NCBI GenBank assembly: GCA_947038515.1
Contig: CAMQWJ010000001.1
Location: 1 to 64,000 of the forward strand
Length of the DNA: 64,000 nucleotides
Source of the DNA: an uncultured Fusobacteriaceae bacterium
GTDB taxonomy: Bacteria > Fusobacteriota > Fusobacteriia > Fusobacteriales > Fusobacteriaceae
Direction of reading: 5' to 3'
Of this stretch, positions 1 through 8,794 are shown piece after piece. Under the pieces are notes generated by a model, which saw only the letters and a program-made list of their open reading frames with translations, searched no databases and was not told the origin of the DNA. Every line of letters begins with the position of its first letter. Position 1 is the first letter of the stretch. The position numbers and the translations under genes are program-made.

Positions 1-117
1 CTCTAACTTTTTAACAGTATTTTATCATTACAATAAATACTCTAACTTTTTAACAGTATTTTATCATTACAATAAATACTCTAACTTTTTAACAACATTT
101 TAACATCATAAATAAAT
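1..117. repeat. 39-bp tandem repeats upstream of lgt
   Basis: Three head-to-tail units of 39 bp, each starting CTCTAACTTTTTAACA, occupy 1-39, 40-78 and about 79-117. Units 1 and 2 are identical; unit 3 has diverged in its second half. The array starts at the window edge, so more units may lie upstream. The last unit ends about 16 bases before the lgt ribosome binding site. No spacers are present, so this is not CRISPR. Confidence 0.9.
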
Positions 118-145
118 ATTTTAATTTCTTTAAAAAGGAGAAACA

Positions 146-1018
146 ATGAATCCAATATTATTTGAAATAGGTAGTCTAAAAATACACTACTACGGTCTTA
201 TGTATGCAATAGCATTTTTTTTAGGAGCTGAATTAGGTAAAAAAATTGCTATAAAAAGGGGGATTTCACCAAAATTAATAGACAGTTATGCCATTGTAGT
301 AATGCTTTCAGGTTTATTAGGTGGTCGGCTTTATTACGTGTTATTTAACTATGAATACTATTTTACTCATTATTATGACATCTTAGCATTTTGGAAAGGT
401 GGAATGGCTATACATGGTGGAATTTTTGGTGGAATACTAGCAACTATTATTTTTGGAAAAGTTAACAAAATAAAACCTTTTCTTCTAGCTGATATTGCAG
501 TTGCTCCTCTTCTTTTAGGACAAGCTTTGGGAAGAATTGGAAATTTTATGAATGGAGAAGTTCATGGAGTTCCTACTTTTACTCCTTGGAATGTTATTTT
601 CACTGTAAAACCAAGTTTTTCTATTTGGTATGAAAAATATTTATCACTTTCTTTAGAGGCTCAATCTCAATTTAAAGAACTTGTTCCTTGGGGATTAGTT
701 TTCCCTAACTCATCACCAGCAGGATATGAATTTCCTTCATTACCATTACACCCTGCTATGCTTTATGAAAGTATTTTAAATTTAATTGGATTTTTTATTC
801 TTATCTATTTATTAAGAAAGAAATCTTATCCTGTAGGAATAGTATCTTGTGCCTATTTAATTATCTATAGCATTAATAGAATCATTATTAGCTTCTTTAG
901 AGCTGAAGACTTAATGTTATATTCAATTAGAGCTCCTCACTTTATTAGTTTAGTTTTAATCATTGTTTCTATCCTTACAATTTGTTTTCTTAATAGAAAA
1001 GCTAAACTTAATAAGTAA
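146..1018 (+). CDS. lgt: Phosphatidylglycerol:prolipoprotein diacylglyceryl transferase
   Basis: Lgt transfers diacylglycerol from phosphatidylglycerol to the lipobox cysteine of prolipoproteins in the inner membrane, the first step of lipoprotein maturation. The 290-aa protein is of usual length and strongly hydrophobic with several membrane segments. It carries the family motifs GGMAIHGG (about residues 85-92) and GRIGNFMNGE (about 129-138), and LPLHPAMLYES further on. AAAGGAG sits just before the ATG. The gene follows a 39-bp tandem repeat array that may contain its promoter. It is followed 36 bases later by an ABM-domain gene, possibly co-transcribed. Confidence 0.95.
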   Translation: MNPILFEIGSLKIHYYGLMYAIAFFLGAELGKKIAIKRGISPKLIDSYAIVVMLSGLLGGRLYYVLFNYEYYFTHYYDILAFWKGGMAIHGGIFGGILATIIFGKVNKIKPFLLADIAVAPLLLGQALGRIGNFMNGEVHGVPTFTPWNVIFTVKPSFSIWYEKYLSLSLEAQSQFKELVPWGLVFPNSSPAGYEFPSLPLHPAMLYESILNLIGFFILIYLLRKKSYPVGIVSCAYLIIYSINRIIISFFRAEDLMLYSIRAPHFISLVLIIVSILTICFLNRKAKLNK

Positions 1019-1054
1019 CTCAACTTGTGTAAAAAATAAAAAAGGAGAGATTAA

Positions 1055-1339
1055 ATGATAAGAGTTGTCGCAAGAAGTACTATAAAGGTAGACAGGGTAC
1101 AGGAATTTTTAAAGCTTGTAAAGGAGTTAGTGTTAGAGACAAATAAAGAAGATGGATGTGTTGAGTATATCCTTGCAAAGGATCTTAATATAGAGAATAC
1201 ATTTACCTTTATTGAGAAGTGGGAGACTATGAAACATTTAGAAGCTCACTTTGAAGCACCACACTTTAAGAGAATAGTGCCACAGTTTGGAGCTCTAGTA
1301 GAAACTGCATATGGGAGAGAGATATACGAAGAGGTATAG
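1055..1339 (+). CDS. ABM-domain (YgiN-like) monooxygenase family protein
   Basis: A 94-aa protein with the antibiotic biosynthesis monooxygenase fold: an initial strand (IRVVARSTIKVD), a helix, the EDGCVEY segment, FTFIEKWET, and HFEAPHFKRI. Members are small dimeric ferredoxin-like proteins, some acting as quinol monooxygenases or haem-degrading enzymes and many uncharacterised. The length matches single-domain members. AAAGGAGAG precedes the ATG. The substrate cannot be told from sequence. Confidence 0.8.
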   Translation: MIRVVARSTIKVDRVQEFLKLVKELVLETNKEDGCVEYILAKDLNIENTFTFIEKWETMKHLEAHFEAPHFKRIVPQFGALVETAYGREIYEEV

Positions 1340-1452
1340 AATTGTTTTAATGATGGAGATAACTATTTTATAGAAATGATTTTATTTTCATCATTTCTAC
1401 CATGAGATTTATGATACTTATAATTTACTCGACTTGTGCAATTTTTTTTAAA

Positions 1453-1485
1453 TCTAATTTTTTGTAACGATTACAAAAAATTAGA
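1453..1485. promoter_or_regulatory. Perfect 15-bp inverted repeat, possible operator or RNA hairpin
   Basis: Arms 1453-1467 and 1471-1485 are perfect reverse complements with a 3-base centre. There is no T-run after it, so it is not a standard terminator. It lies between the ABM gene and the flavodiiron fusion and could be an operator for the latter. No regulator is identified. Confidence 0.4.
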
Positions 1486-1511
1486 CATTTCAAAATAAAA
1501 AGAGTATAATT

Positions 1512-1546
1512 AATCTAATAGTATATTTTATGCTATTAGATTTTTT
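1512..1546 (+). terminator. Rho-independent terminator after the ABM gene
   Basis: Stem AATCTAATAG (1512-1521) pairs with CTATTAGATT (1533-1542), followed by a run of T. It probably ends the lgt-ABM transcript. Confidence 0.65.
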
Positions 1547-1665
1547 ATATACTTACTTATTTATTTATTTAAATACGTCTAACATTTTTTTATTTAAATT
1601 TACTTAAAACTTTATTTTTTGTTTCTATTTTTTATTTACTATATTTAATTTTACTGGAGGTAATA

Positions 1666-4260
1666 ATGAAAATTTTAGAATTAAAAAAAGATATTTATTG
1701 GTTAGGAAGTCTAGATCCAAACTTAAGAGTTTTTGATATTATAATGGAAACTGAATTTGGAACTACATATAATTCATATTTAGTTAAAGGAACAGAGAAA
1801 ACTGCTGTTTTTGAAACAGTAAAAGAAAAATGTTTTGATGAATATTTAGAAAAATTAAAAAAAATAACTGATGTTTCTAAAATTGATTATATTGTTGTAA
1901 GTCATACAGAACCAGACCATGCAGGATCAATTTCTAAACTATTAGAATATGCACCACAAGCTAAAATAGTGGCTTCAGAAAGAGCTATTGAATTTTTAAA
2001 AGATATTATCAATCATGAATTTGATTATATCATTGCTACCCCTGAAGAGGAAATTTCTTTAGGTGGAAAAACTTTACAATTTTATTCAGTCCCTTTTTTA
2101 CATTGGCCTGATACTATTTATACTTATATTAAAGAGGATAAAACATTAATCACTTGTGATTCTTTTGGTTCACATTTCAGTTTTGATCAAGTTCTTCACT
2201 CTTTAATCCCAGAAGAGAGACAATTTGACTATAAAAAAGCTCTTAGATACTATTACATGGCTATATTCGGTCCATTCAAACCTCATTTAATTGATGCAAT
2301 TGATACTATATCTCCTATTTTTAATGAAATTGAAATGGTACTCCCTGGTCATGGACCTGTTTTAGATAAAAATCCTCAAGAAATTATGTCTACTTATAAA
2401 GAGTGGTCATTGCCTGTGGAAAAAGATAATAAAAATAGAATTGTTATTCCTTATGTTGCAGCTTATGGATATACTGAAAAACTTGCTCTAGAAATAGAAA
2501 AAGGAATAAAAGAATATTCCTCTGAAATAGAAATCATTAAATTTAATATTGATATTGCAAACTTTAAAGATATCAAACATGATATTTTTAGAGCAATGTC
2601 TATTTCAACTGGAATTATACTTGGAACTTCTACTATAAATGGAGATGCTATTCCTTTTATCTCTGAACTGGCTATGACTATGGACCCTATTAGCTACGCA
2701 GGAAAATATGCTTCTGCTTTTGGTTCATATGGTTGGAGTGGAGAGGGTGTTGATAATATTATTGATAGACTTGATCAACTTAGAATGAATGTATTAGATG
2801 GATATAAGATAAAATTCAAACCTGATACTGTGAAATTAGATGGTGCCTTTAAGTTTGGATATCTATTTGCTAAACAAATGGTTGAAAAAATAGAACCAAC
2901 TAGAGTAAATCACAAATATGATGAATTTATTAATGATGAAGGATTTGAAAATTGGAAATGTACTGTATGTGGTGAAGTTTATGAAAGAACTACCCCACCA
3001 AATACTTGTCCAGCTTGTGGTGTAGGTAAAGAATATTTCTTAGGAGTTGAAAAAGAAAATTATGAAGTAAGCTCATCTAAAGAAAATATAATCATTATTG
3101 GTGGAGGAGTTGCAGGTTTAAATGCCGCTGAAAATGCAAGAAAAAGAGCTAAAGATGCTAAAATAACCATAATTGAATCTGAAAAATCATTACCATACTA
3201 CAGAACAATGCTCTCTGATTATCTATATAAATCCTTAACAGATACAGAATTATACTTAAAGCCACTAGATTGGTTTAAAGAAAATAATATCACTTTACTT
3301 ATAGGAAATAAAGTTTCAAATATAGATTTTGACAAAAAAATTATCCAAATGGAAGCTAATGATGAATATCGTTATGATAAATTAATTTTAGCTACTGGTG
3401 CAACTTGTAATACTCCTAAAGTTAAAAATTCTAATTTAAAAGGGATATTTACTTTAAGAAGTAAAAAAGATGCAGAAGAGATTACTCTATTAGCAAAGCA
3501 ATCTAAGAGAGCAGTCATTGTTGGTGGTGGAGTTTTAGGACTTGAAGCTGCTTGTGCAATGAAAGAACTTGGTTTAGAGGTTACTATTATAGAAATGATG
3601 GAAAGATTGTTACCAAGACAATTAGATAGCACTGGTTCTGAACTTCTTGAAGCTCAGATTACTTCAAAAGGATATGCTCTTCATAAAAACACTATTGTTT
3701 TATCTTATGAAGGGGATACTGCCGTTAATAAAGTTGTTCTTGAAAATGGAATAGAGATTAACTGTGATTTAGTAATTATAAGTGCTGGAATTACTTCAAA
3801 TATAGAACTTTTAGAAAATAAAGGTTTAGAAATAAATAGAGGAGTTCTAGTTAATTCAGAAATGAAAACTTCAATCCCTAATGTTTATGCTTGTGGAGAT
3901 CTTGCAGAGTTTTCAGGAAAAACAATAGGTCTTTGGGATGTTTCTATTGAGCAGGGAAAAGTAGCTGGAGCAAATGTTGTTGGAGACAGAATTTCATATG
4001 TTGAAAAGGTTCAACCACTACTATTTGAAGGGATGGGTACTAATATAGTTTCCCTTGGAGAAATTCATAATAATGCAGAAAATTTAGAATTACTTGAAGA
4101 TTTAAATACTGAAAACTGTAATTATAAAAAACTATACTTTAAAGGTGGAATTATAACTGGCGGAATCTTAATCGGTGATACTTCTAAAGGTGGAATTCTA
4201 ATTAAAGGAATCAGAACTGGTATGTTAAAAAAAGATATTTTACAAAAATTATATAACTAA
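1666..4260 (+). CDS. Flavodiiron protein-rubredoxin-NADH:rubredoxin reductase fusion
   Basis: One 864-aa polypeptide holds a whole electron chain from NAD(P)H to O2 or NO. Residues 1-250 form the metallo-beta-lactamase-like diiron domain with HTEPDHAGS (ligands at about H80, E82, D84, H85), CDSFGSHF and LPGHGPV. About 255-395 is a flavodoxin-like FMN domain. About 430-455 is a rubredoxin knuckle pair, CTVCG and CPACG, with short spacing. From about 475 comes a FAD/NAD pyridine-nucleotide disulfide oxidoreductase domain (IIIIGGGVAGLNAAENA, a second GGG motif near 620, and YACGDLAEF). Such multi-domain flavodiiron proteins reduce O2 to water or NO to N2O in anaerobes. The gene stands alone with GGAGG before its ATG and a terminator after it. 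Whether O2 or NO is preferred cannot be read from sequence. Confidence 0.92.
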   Translation: MKILELKKDIYWLGSLDPNLRVFDIIMETEFGTTYNSYLVKGTEKTAVFETVKEKCFDEYLEKLKKITDVSKIDYIVVSHTEPDHAGSISKLLEYAPQAKIVASERAIEFLKDIINHEFDYIIATPEEEISLGGKTLQFYSVPFLHWPDTIYTYIKEDKTLITCDSFGSHFSFDQVLHSLIPEERQFDYKKALRYYYMAIFGPFKPHLIDAIDTISPIFNEIEMVLPGHGPVLDKNPQEIMSTYKEWSLPVEKDNKNRIVIPYVAAYGYTEKLALEIEKGIKEYSSEIEIIKFNIDIANFKDIKHDIFRAMSISTGIILGTSTINGDAIPFISELAMTMDPISYAGKYASAFGSYGWSGEGVDNIIDRLDQLRMNVLDGYKIKFKPDTVKLDGAFKFGYLFAKQMVEKIEPTRVNHKYDEFINDEGFENWKCTVCGEVYERTTPPNTCPACGVGKEYFLGVEKENYEVSSSKENIIIIGGGVAGLNAAENARKRAKDAKITIIESEKSLPYYRTMLSDYLYKSLTDTELYLKPLDWFKENNITLLIGNKVSNIDFDKKIIQMEANDEYRYDKLILATGATCNTPKVKNSNLKGIFTLRSKKDAEEITLLAKQSKRAVIVGGGVLGLEAACAMKELGLEVTIIEMMERLLPRQLDSTGSELLEAQITSKGYALHKNTIVLSYEGDTAVNKVVLENGIEINCDLVIISAGITSNIELLENKGLEINRGVLVNSEMKTSIPNVYACGDLAEFSGKTIGLWDVSIEQGKVAGANVVGDRISYVEKVQPLLFEGMGTNIVSLGEIHNNAENLELLEDLNTENCNYKKLYFKGGIITGGILIGDTSKGGILIKGIRTGMLKKDILQKLYN

Positions 4261-4364
4261 ATTTTAAAGTTCTTTATTCTCAACTAAATACGATGCTAAA
4301 TACTGTATAAATAACACTTAATAATTAATAAAGGCTAAATGTTAAATACTGAACAAATAATACT

Positions 4365-4436
4365 AAACACATAGTTTTTCTCTTTAATATAACTTTAATT
4401 AGTCATATTAAATTATAAAAAACTATGTGTTTTTTA
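4365..4436 (+). terminator. Terminator after the flavodiiron fusion
   Basis: Arms AAACACATAGTTTTT (4365-4379) and AAAAACTATGTGTTT (4418-4432) are reverse complements and end in a T-run. The loop itself contains a smaller AT-rich inverted repeat. Confidence 0.65.
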
Positions 4437-4545
4437 TTCAACTTTAAGAATATCATTTAATTATATGAAATAAAAAAATAGACTTAAAAATTCTTTTATG
4501 ATAAAATACTCCCTATATATAATATTTATAATTAAGGGGGAAATA

Positions 4546-5160
4546 ATGTCAGAAGAAACACACGTAAAATTAGTTGTAGCAGATCCATCAGCCTTAGGTC
4601 TTTTTGGACTTGCAATGATAACATTGGTAGCATCGGCATATAAATTTGGAGCCTTATCAGGACTATCTTTAGTTATACCATGGGCTATTTTTTTAGGGGG
4701 ACTAGCACAAGTCGTTGCTTGCTTAAATGATATTAAGCATAACAATGTTTTTGGAGCTACAGCTTTTGGAGGTTTTGCTTTTTTTTGGTTAGCAATGGGA
4801 ATGAGTTGGATGTGTCAACTTGGAGTATTTGGTCCTGAACTTCAACTAGCTTCTGATCCTAAGGCTTTTGGTTTTGCATATTTAGGTTATCTTATCTTTT
4901 CATTAGTAATGACAATAGGAGCCGTTGAAACTAATAAAATGCTATTCATAATCTTTATATTTATTGACCTTTTATTCATAGGTCTAATGTTTTCAACTTT
5001 TGGAATATTAGAACATGAAATGCACTTATTAGCAGCTTATTCTGAAGCAAGCATCTCTATTATTGGATTTTATGGATTTGCAGGTAATGTTTTAAATAAA
5101 CATTTTGGTTATGAATTTTGTCCATTAGGAAAACCTTTTGGTATTTTCAAGAAAAAATAA
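4546..5160 (+). CDS. SatP/YaaH family acetate (succinate) transporter
   Basis: A 204-aa inner-membrane protein of the GPR1/FUN34/SatP family with about six membrane segments. The N-terminal motif DPSALGLFGLAM matches the family's NPAPLGLxGF signature, and the tail is short and basic. Known members take up acetate or succinate with protons. The start at 4546 is chosen because AAGGGGGAAATA precedes this ATG and the family motif follows shortly; an upstream in-frame ATG at 4498 has no ribosome binding site. asnA follows after about 30 bases. Confidence 0.85.
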   Translation: MSEETHVKLVVADPSALGLFGLAMITLVASAYKFGALSGLSLVIPWAIFLGGLAQVVACLNDIKHNNVFGATAFGGFAFFWLAMGMSWMCQLGVFGPELQLASDPKAFGFAYLGYLIFSLVMTIGAVETNKMLFIIFIFIDLLFIGLMFSTFGILEHEMHLLAAYSEASISIIGFYGFAGNVLNKHFGYEFCPLGKPFGIFKKK

Positions 5161-5191
5161 TAAACTATTATTCAAAAGGAGAGTAAAACCC

Positions 5192-6172
5192 ATGTATGAA
5201 ACAAAATTAAAACTTGTTGAAACAGAAAAAGCAATAAAAATAATTAAAGATAAATTTGAAAAGAATTTAGCTGAAAATTTAAATATTTTAAGAGTTTCAG
5301 CTCCTCTTTTTGTAAGTGCAGCCAGTGGATTAAACGATGATTTAAGTGGGATAGAAAGAGCAGTTTCTTTTGATTTAAAATCTGGAGAATTGTCTGTAAT
5401 CGTTCATTCCCTAGCAAAATGGAAAAGAATGGCTTTAGATACTTATGAGTTCAAACCAGGAACTGGATTATATACAGATATGAATGCTATTCGACGGGAT
5501 GAAGACCTTGATGAAATTCATTCTTACTATGTGGATCAGTGGGATTGGGAAAAAGTAATTTTAAAAGAAGATAGAACTCTCTTAACACTGGAAGCAACAG
5601 TTAAAAAAATATATTCTGCCATGAAAAAAGCAGAACATGAAATTACTTCTTTATATCCTGTTTTAACAAAAAAACTTCCAGAAGAAATAGTTTTTATAAG
5701 TTCTCAAAAATTAGAAGAGGAATTTCCAACTCTAACTCCAAAAGAGAGAGAACATGCTATTGCAAGAAAGCATGGTGCTGTTTTTATAACTGAAATAGGA
5801 CATTTTCTAAATTCTGGAAATAAACATGATGGAAGAGCCCCTGATTATGATGATTGGAATTTAAATGGAGATATCATTGTTTATTATGAACCACTTGATA
5901 TTGGTCTTGAACTGTCGTCAATGGGAATACGAGTTGATGAAAATTCTTTAAAATCACAACTTAAATCTGCAAATGCAGAAGACAGAGTTAAATATGATTA
6001 TCACCAAAGAATTTTAAATGGAACTCTTCCTTACACTATTGGTGGTGGAATCGGTCAATCAAGATTTTGTCTATTCTTACTTGACAAACTTCATATTGGA
6101 GAAGTTCAATGCTCAATTTGGCCTAAAGAAATGATTGAAGAGTATAAGAAAAAAAATATAAAGTTTCTATAA
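5192..6172 (+). CDS. asnA: Aspartate-ammonia ligase (asparagine synthetase A)
   Basis: AsnA makes asparagine from aspartate, ammonia and ATP. The 326-aa product is close to the E. coli length. It starts YETKLKLVETEKAIKIIK and contains APLFV, GLYTDMNAIRRDE, YYVDQWDWE and the C-terminal GGGIGQSRFCLFLL segment, related to class II aminoacyl-tRNA synthetases. The ATG at 5192 has AAAGGAGAG upstream. It may be read with satP (31-base gap). The transcript ends at a convergent terminator. Confidence 0.95.
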   Translation: MYETKLKLVETEKAIKIIKDKFEKNLAENLNILRVSAPLFVSAASGLNDDLSGIERAVSFDLKSGELSVIVHSLAKWKRMALDTYEFKPGTGLYTDMNAIRRDEDLDEIHSYYVDQWDWEKVILKEDRTLLTLEATVKKIYSAMKKAEHEITSLYPVLTKKLPEEIVFISSQKLEEEFPTLTPKEREHAIARKHGAVFITEIGHFLNSGNKHDGRAPDYDDWNLNGDIIVYYEPLDIGLELSSMGIRVDENSLKSQLKSANAEDRVKYDYHQRILNGTLPYTIGGGIGQSRFCLFLLDKLHIGEVQCSIWPKEMIEEYKKKNIKFL

Positions 6173-6259
6173 TTAAACAATAAATAACTAAATAAATAAT
6201 CGAAGAATATAAAAAATAAAATATAATTATTCTCTAATTAAAGAATAACAAATAATAAA

Positions 6260-6300
6260 AATGTCTAATCCTGAAATCTTCAGAGTTAGACATTTTTTTT
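6260..6300. terminator. Convergent terminator between asnA and the PHP gene
   Basis: Outer stem AATGTCTAA/TTAGACATT with inner CTGA/TCAG is followed by eight T on the plus strand. It terminates asnA and probably serves the minus-strand PHP gene as well. Confidence 0.8.
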
Positions 6301-6301
6301 A

Positions 6302-7051
6302 CTATTTTTTCTTTAAACTATATTGAGCATGTTTATATCCAATATCTCCAATTACTTTAACTTTATAAAAAAAATCAAAAATAGTTTTTAATCTATTATA
6401 TTTTTCATTAATATAGCGATAATAAGATAAAATTTCACGTTCTGAATGTGCATCACTTCCAAAAGTCATCTGTTTACTATTTTTTTCTTGAATTTTAAAT
6501 GCAACTAAATTTTTTTGTTTAGGTAAATGATGATTATATATTTCAATAGCGTCTGCTTTTTCAATAGCTTTTTGAATATATTTTTTATTTTTTAAGAAGT
6601 TTTTTTGAGCAAATCCACTAATATGAGGTATTGAAATAAAACACTCATACTTTTCTAAAATTTCAAAATAATACTCTGCATCTTTAGTTGTACGAGCCAT
6701 TCGTTTGGGATGTAAATGAGGGAATACATACAAATCATAAAATTCTATCAATGTCTCAAAATCATTAAAATAGACTAATAGTTCAAAACCATCATCACAC
6801 CCAAGTTCAATTCCAGGAATTACATTAATCCCCATTTTTTTTAGAGCTATTCCACCTTTAATTTGATTATGGTCAGTAATAGAGATTAAATAGGTTTTAT
6901 CTCTTAAAAAATCACTCATTTTTTCCACTGTAAGTCCACTATCTGAATAATTTGTATGGATATGTAAATCAAAATAAATTTGTGAATTTTCTTCTAAATT
7001 ATTAACAATAAATTTTTTAAAAAAATTAGGAACAAAACCTAAGAAATCCAT
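6302..7051 (-). CDS. PHP-domain metal-dependent phosphoesterase
   Basis: A 249-aa protein with PHP (polymerase and histidinol phosphatase) motifs in order: DLHIHTNYSDSG (about residues 28-39), SITDHN, GIELGCDDG, PHLHP, PHISG and GSDAH. These supply the metal-binding His and Asp residues of a trinuclear centre. Members hydrolyse phosphate esters such as nucleoside bisphosphates; the substrate here is unknown. GGAGGAAT precedes the ATG. The gene begins 8 bases after the cardiolipin synthase gene, so the two form an operon. Confidence 0.85.
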   Translation of the reverse strand: MDFLGFVPNFFKKFIVNNLEENSQIYFDLHIHTNYSDSGLTVEKMSDFLRDKTYLISITDHNQIKGGIALKKMGINVIPGIELGCDDGFELLVYFNDFETLIEFYDLYVFPHLHPKRMARTTKDAEYYFEILEKYECFISIPHISGFAQKNFLKNKKYIQKAIEKADAIEIYNHHLPKQKNLVAFKIQEKNSKQMTFGSDAHSEREILSYYRYINEKYNRLKTIFDFFYKVKVIGDIGYKHAQYSLKKK

Positions 7052-7059
7052 ATTCCTCC

Positions 7060-8490
7060 TTACATTAATGGGGCAAAAAGTCTAAAAATAGATTCTTTCA
7101 TTTTAATAACTATAGTTCTTTGCCCATAATCTCTTAAAGTCAAAGGTGTAGAGTCTTTTAAGTCCTCTAAAAAATCAATTTCTAATTCCTTAAGAAGCTC
7201 TCCACTATATATGTTTATATTTATTTCAAAATTTTGATAAAAACTTCTATAGTCTAAATTAGTACTCCCTAAAGTAGCAATTTTATTATCTACAATCATC
7301 ATTTTACTATGAATAAATCCAGTATTATATTTAGAAAACTTAACACCGTATTTAATCAAATCCCAAGCATATGCTTGATTAACCCAATAGATGAAAAGAT
7401 GATCTGGCTTATTTGGAATAATAATTTGAATATCCACACCTGATAGTGCTGCTATTTTTAAAGCATCAAGAATTGTGTCATCAGGAACAAAATATGGAGT
7501 TTCTAAATAAATTGTTTTCTTTGCATTTAATATTAAATTAAGAAAATTATCCCGTGCTGTTCTTGTTTCAAAATTAGGACCACTACTCACAAGTTGTGAG
7601 GCATTTTGAACTACAGATGGTGGATAGACTATTGGTTCTATTTCAGGAAAAAAAGTTTTCTTTTTTGATGATTTTCTAACAAAGTTCCAAGAAACTATAA
7701 ACTCTTTATAAAGTTCAGAAACAATATTACCTTGAAGTCTAACAGCTGTATCACGCCATTTTCCAAGTTTTCCATCTCCTAAATATTCATTTCCAATATT
7801 AAAACCACCTATATATCCAATTTTTCCATCAATAATAGTAATTTTTCTATGATCTCTATAATTAGCTCTCAAATTAACAATTTTTAACCATGGTAAAAGA
7901 GAAGGAAAGAAAAGTTTTATATTAATTCCAGCTTCTCGTAATGCTTTTTGTCTCCAATAAGTTGTTGAATTAACTCCATCAATAATTAATTTAATATCAA
8001 CACCTTGAGAAGCTTTTTTTAATAATAAAGAGTAAAAAGTTTTTCCTAGTTCATCCTCTTTAAATACAAAATATTCCATTTGTATGGACTTAGTGGCATT
8101 TTCAATATCTGTAAACAAATTATTGAAGAAAGTTTCACCATTATTAAAAAGTAGAGAATCTGTATATGAACTTGGCTCTCCTGCTCCAGAATATTTTAAA
8201 TAATCTATTATATTTTTATTATCCAATAACAATGAGTTTTCCTCTTTTTTATTTTTCGGATTTGTTAATGAAAATTTTCTCTCATAATACTTAGTAATAA
8301 TACGTGATTTTTTCATTTTTAACCCAAAAAATAGGAAGAGAAAAAATCCTAAATATGGAACAAAAACTAATAGAGATATCCAAAACAATGCTGAAACTGG
8401 ACGTTTTTTTTCTATAAATATTATAAGAAGTAAAAAGAATATATTAAATATAGTTACGTACATACCAAAATTTTCAAAAATTGAAGTCAT
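7060..8490 (-). CDS. cls: Cardiolipin synthase (phospholipase D family)
   Basis: A 476-aa membrane enzyme that joins two phosphatidylglycerols into cardiolipin. Two N-terminal membrane segments (residues about 5-55) are followed by two PLD catalytic motifs, HRKITIIDG and HSKMMIVDN, each with the HxKxxxxD pattern, plus GGFNIGNEYLG and GSTNLDYRSF after them. The length is typical of bacterial ClsA. The upstream 300 bp is a divergent promoter region shared with slyD. Confidence 0.93.
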   Translation of the reverse strand: MTSIFENFGMYVTIFNIFFLLLIIFIEKKRPVSALFWISLLVFVPYLGFFLFLFFGLKMKKSRIITKYYERKFSLTNPKNKKEENSLLLDNKNIIDYLKYSGAGEPSSYTDSLLFNNGETFFNNLFTDIENATKSIQMEYFVFKEDELGKTFYSLLLKKASQGVDIKLIIDGVNSTTYWRQKALREAGINIKLFFPSLLPWLKIVNLRANYRDHRKITIIDGKIGYIGGFNIGNEYLGDGKLGKWRDTAVRLQGNIVSELYKEFIVSWNFVRKSSKKKTFFPEIEPIVYPPSVVQNASQLVSSGPNFETRTARDNFLNLILNAKKTIYLETPYFVPDDTILDALKIAALSGVDIQIIIPNKPDHLFIYWVNQAYAWDLIKYGVKFSKYNTGFIHSKMMIVDNKIATLGSTNLDYRSFYQNFEININIYSGELLKELEIDFLEDLKDSTPLTLRDYGQRTIVIKMKESIFRLFAPLM

Positions 8491-8794
8491 AAATCACCCC
8501 GAGTATTTTTTATTTTAATTATACCTCTATTTCCATAAAATAAAAAGCTTTTCTTATATATTAAAAAATATTAGTCCCTTAAAATATTTTTTAAAAACAT
8601 ATATTTTATAATATTTCTTTTAACCTATATTTTCAAAATAGTAATTTATCAATTAGAATTACTATTAACTTATTAATTTTTTTTTAACATATAGTGTATT
8701 TTTTTCTCTAATTTTGAAATGATAATTGAATTTTTTATAATATTATGGTAAAATGACAGGATAACAAATAATTTAATTATAAAGGAGTTTTGAA
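8491..8794. other. Divergent AT-rich promoter region, cls / slyD
   Basis: About 300 bp without a gene between the divergent cls and slyD genes. A good plus-strand promoter lies at 8726-8754. The minus-strand promoter for cls is not clear in this nearly pure A/T sequence. Confidence 0.6.
8726..8754 (+). promoter_or_regulatory. Sigma70-type promoter for slyD
   Basis: -35 TTGAAT (8726-8731), a 17-base spacer, and -10 TAAAAT (8749-8754), 40 bases upstream of the slyD start codon. Confidence 0.6.

Larger units (their letters stand above)
1340..1665. other. Intergenic region with a long palindrome and a terminator
   Basis: These 326 bp contain no credible gene. They hold a perfect inverted repeat at 1453-1485 (15-bp arms TCTAATTTTTTGTAA, 3-base loop cga) and a terminator hairpin at 1512-1546. 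The rest up to the ribosome binding site GGAGG of the flavodiiron fusion is AT-rich and must hold its promoter, but no convincing -35/-10 pair was picked out. Confidence 0.7.

Noticed and set aside
1-117. CRISPR array
   Set aside because: The 39-bp units are contiguous with no unique spacers.
1463-1475. CcpA-type cre site (TGTAACGATTACA)
   Set aside because: It is one base short of the 14-bp LacI/CcpA consensus and is simply the centre of a longer palindrome.
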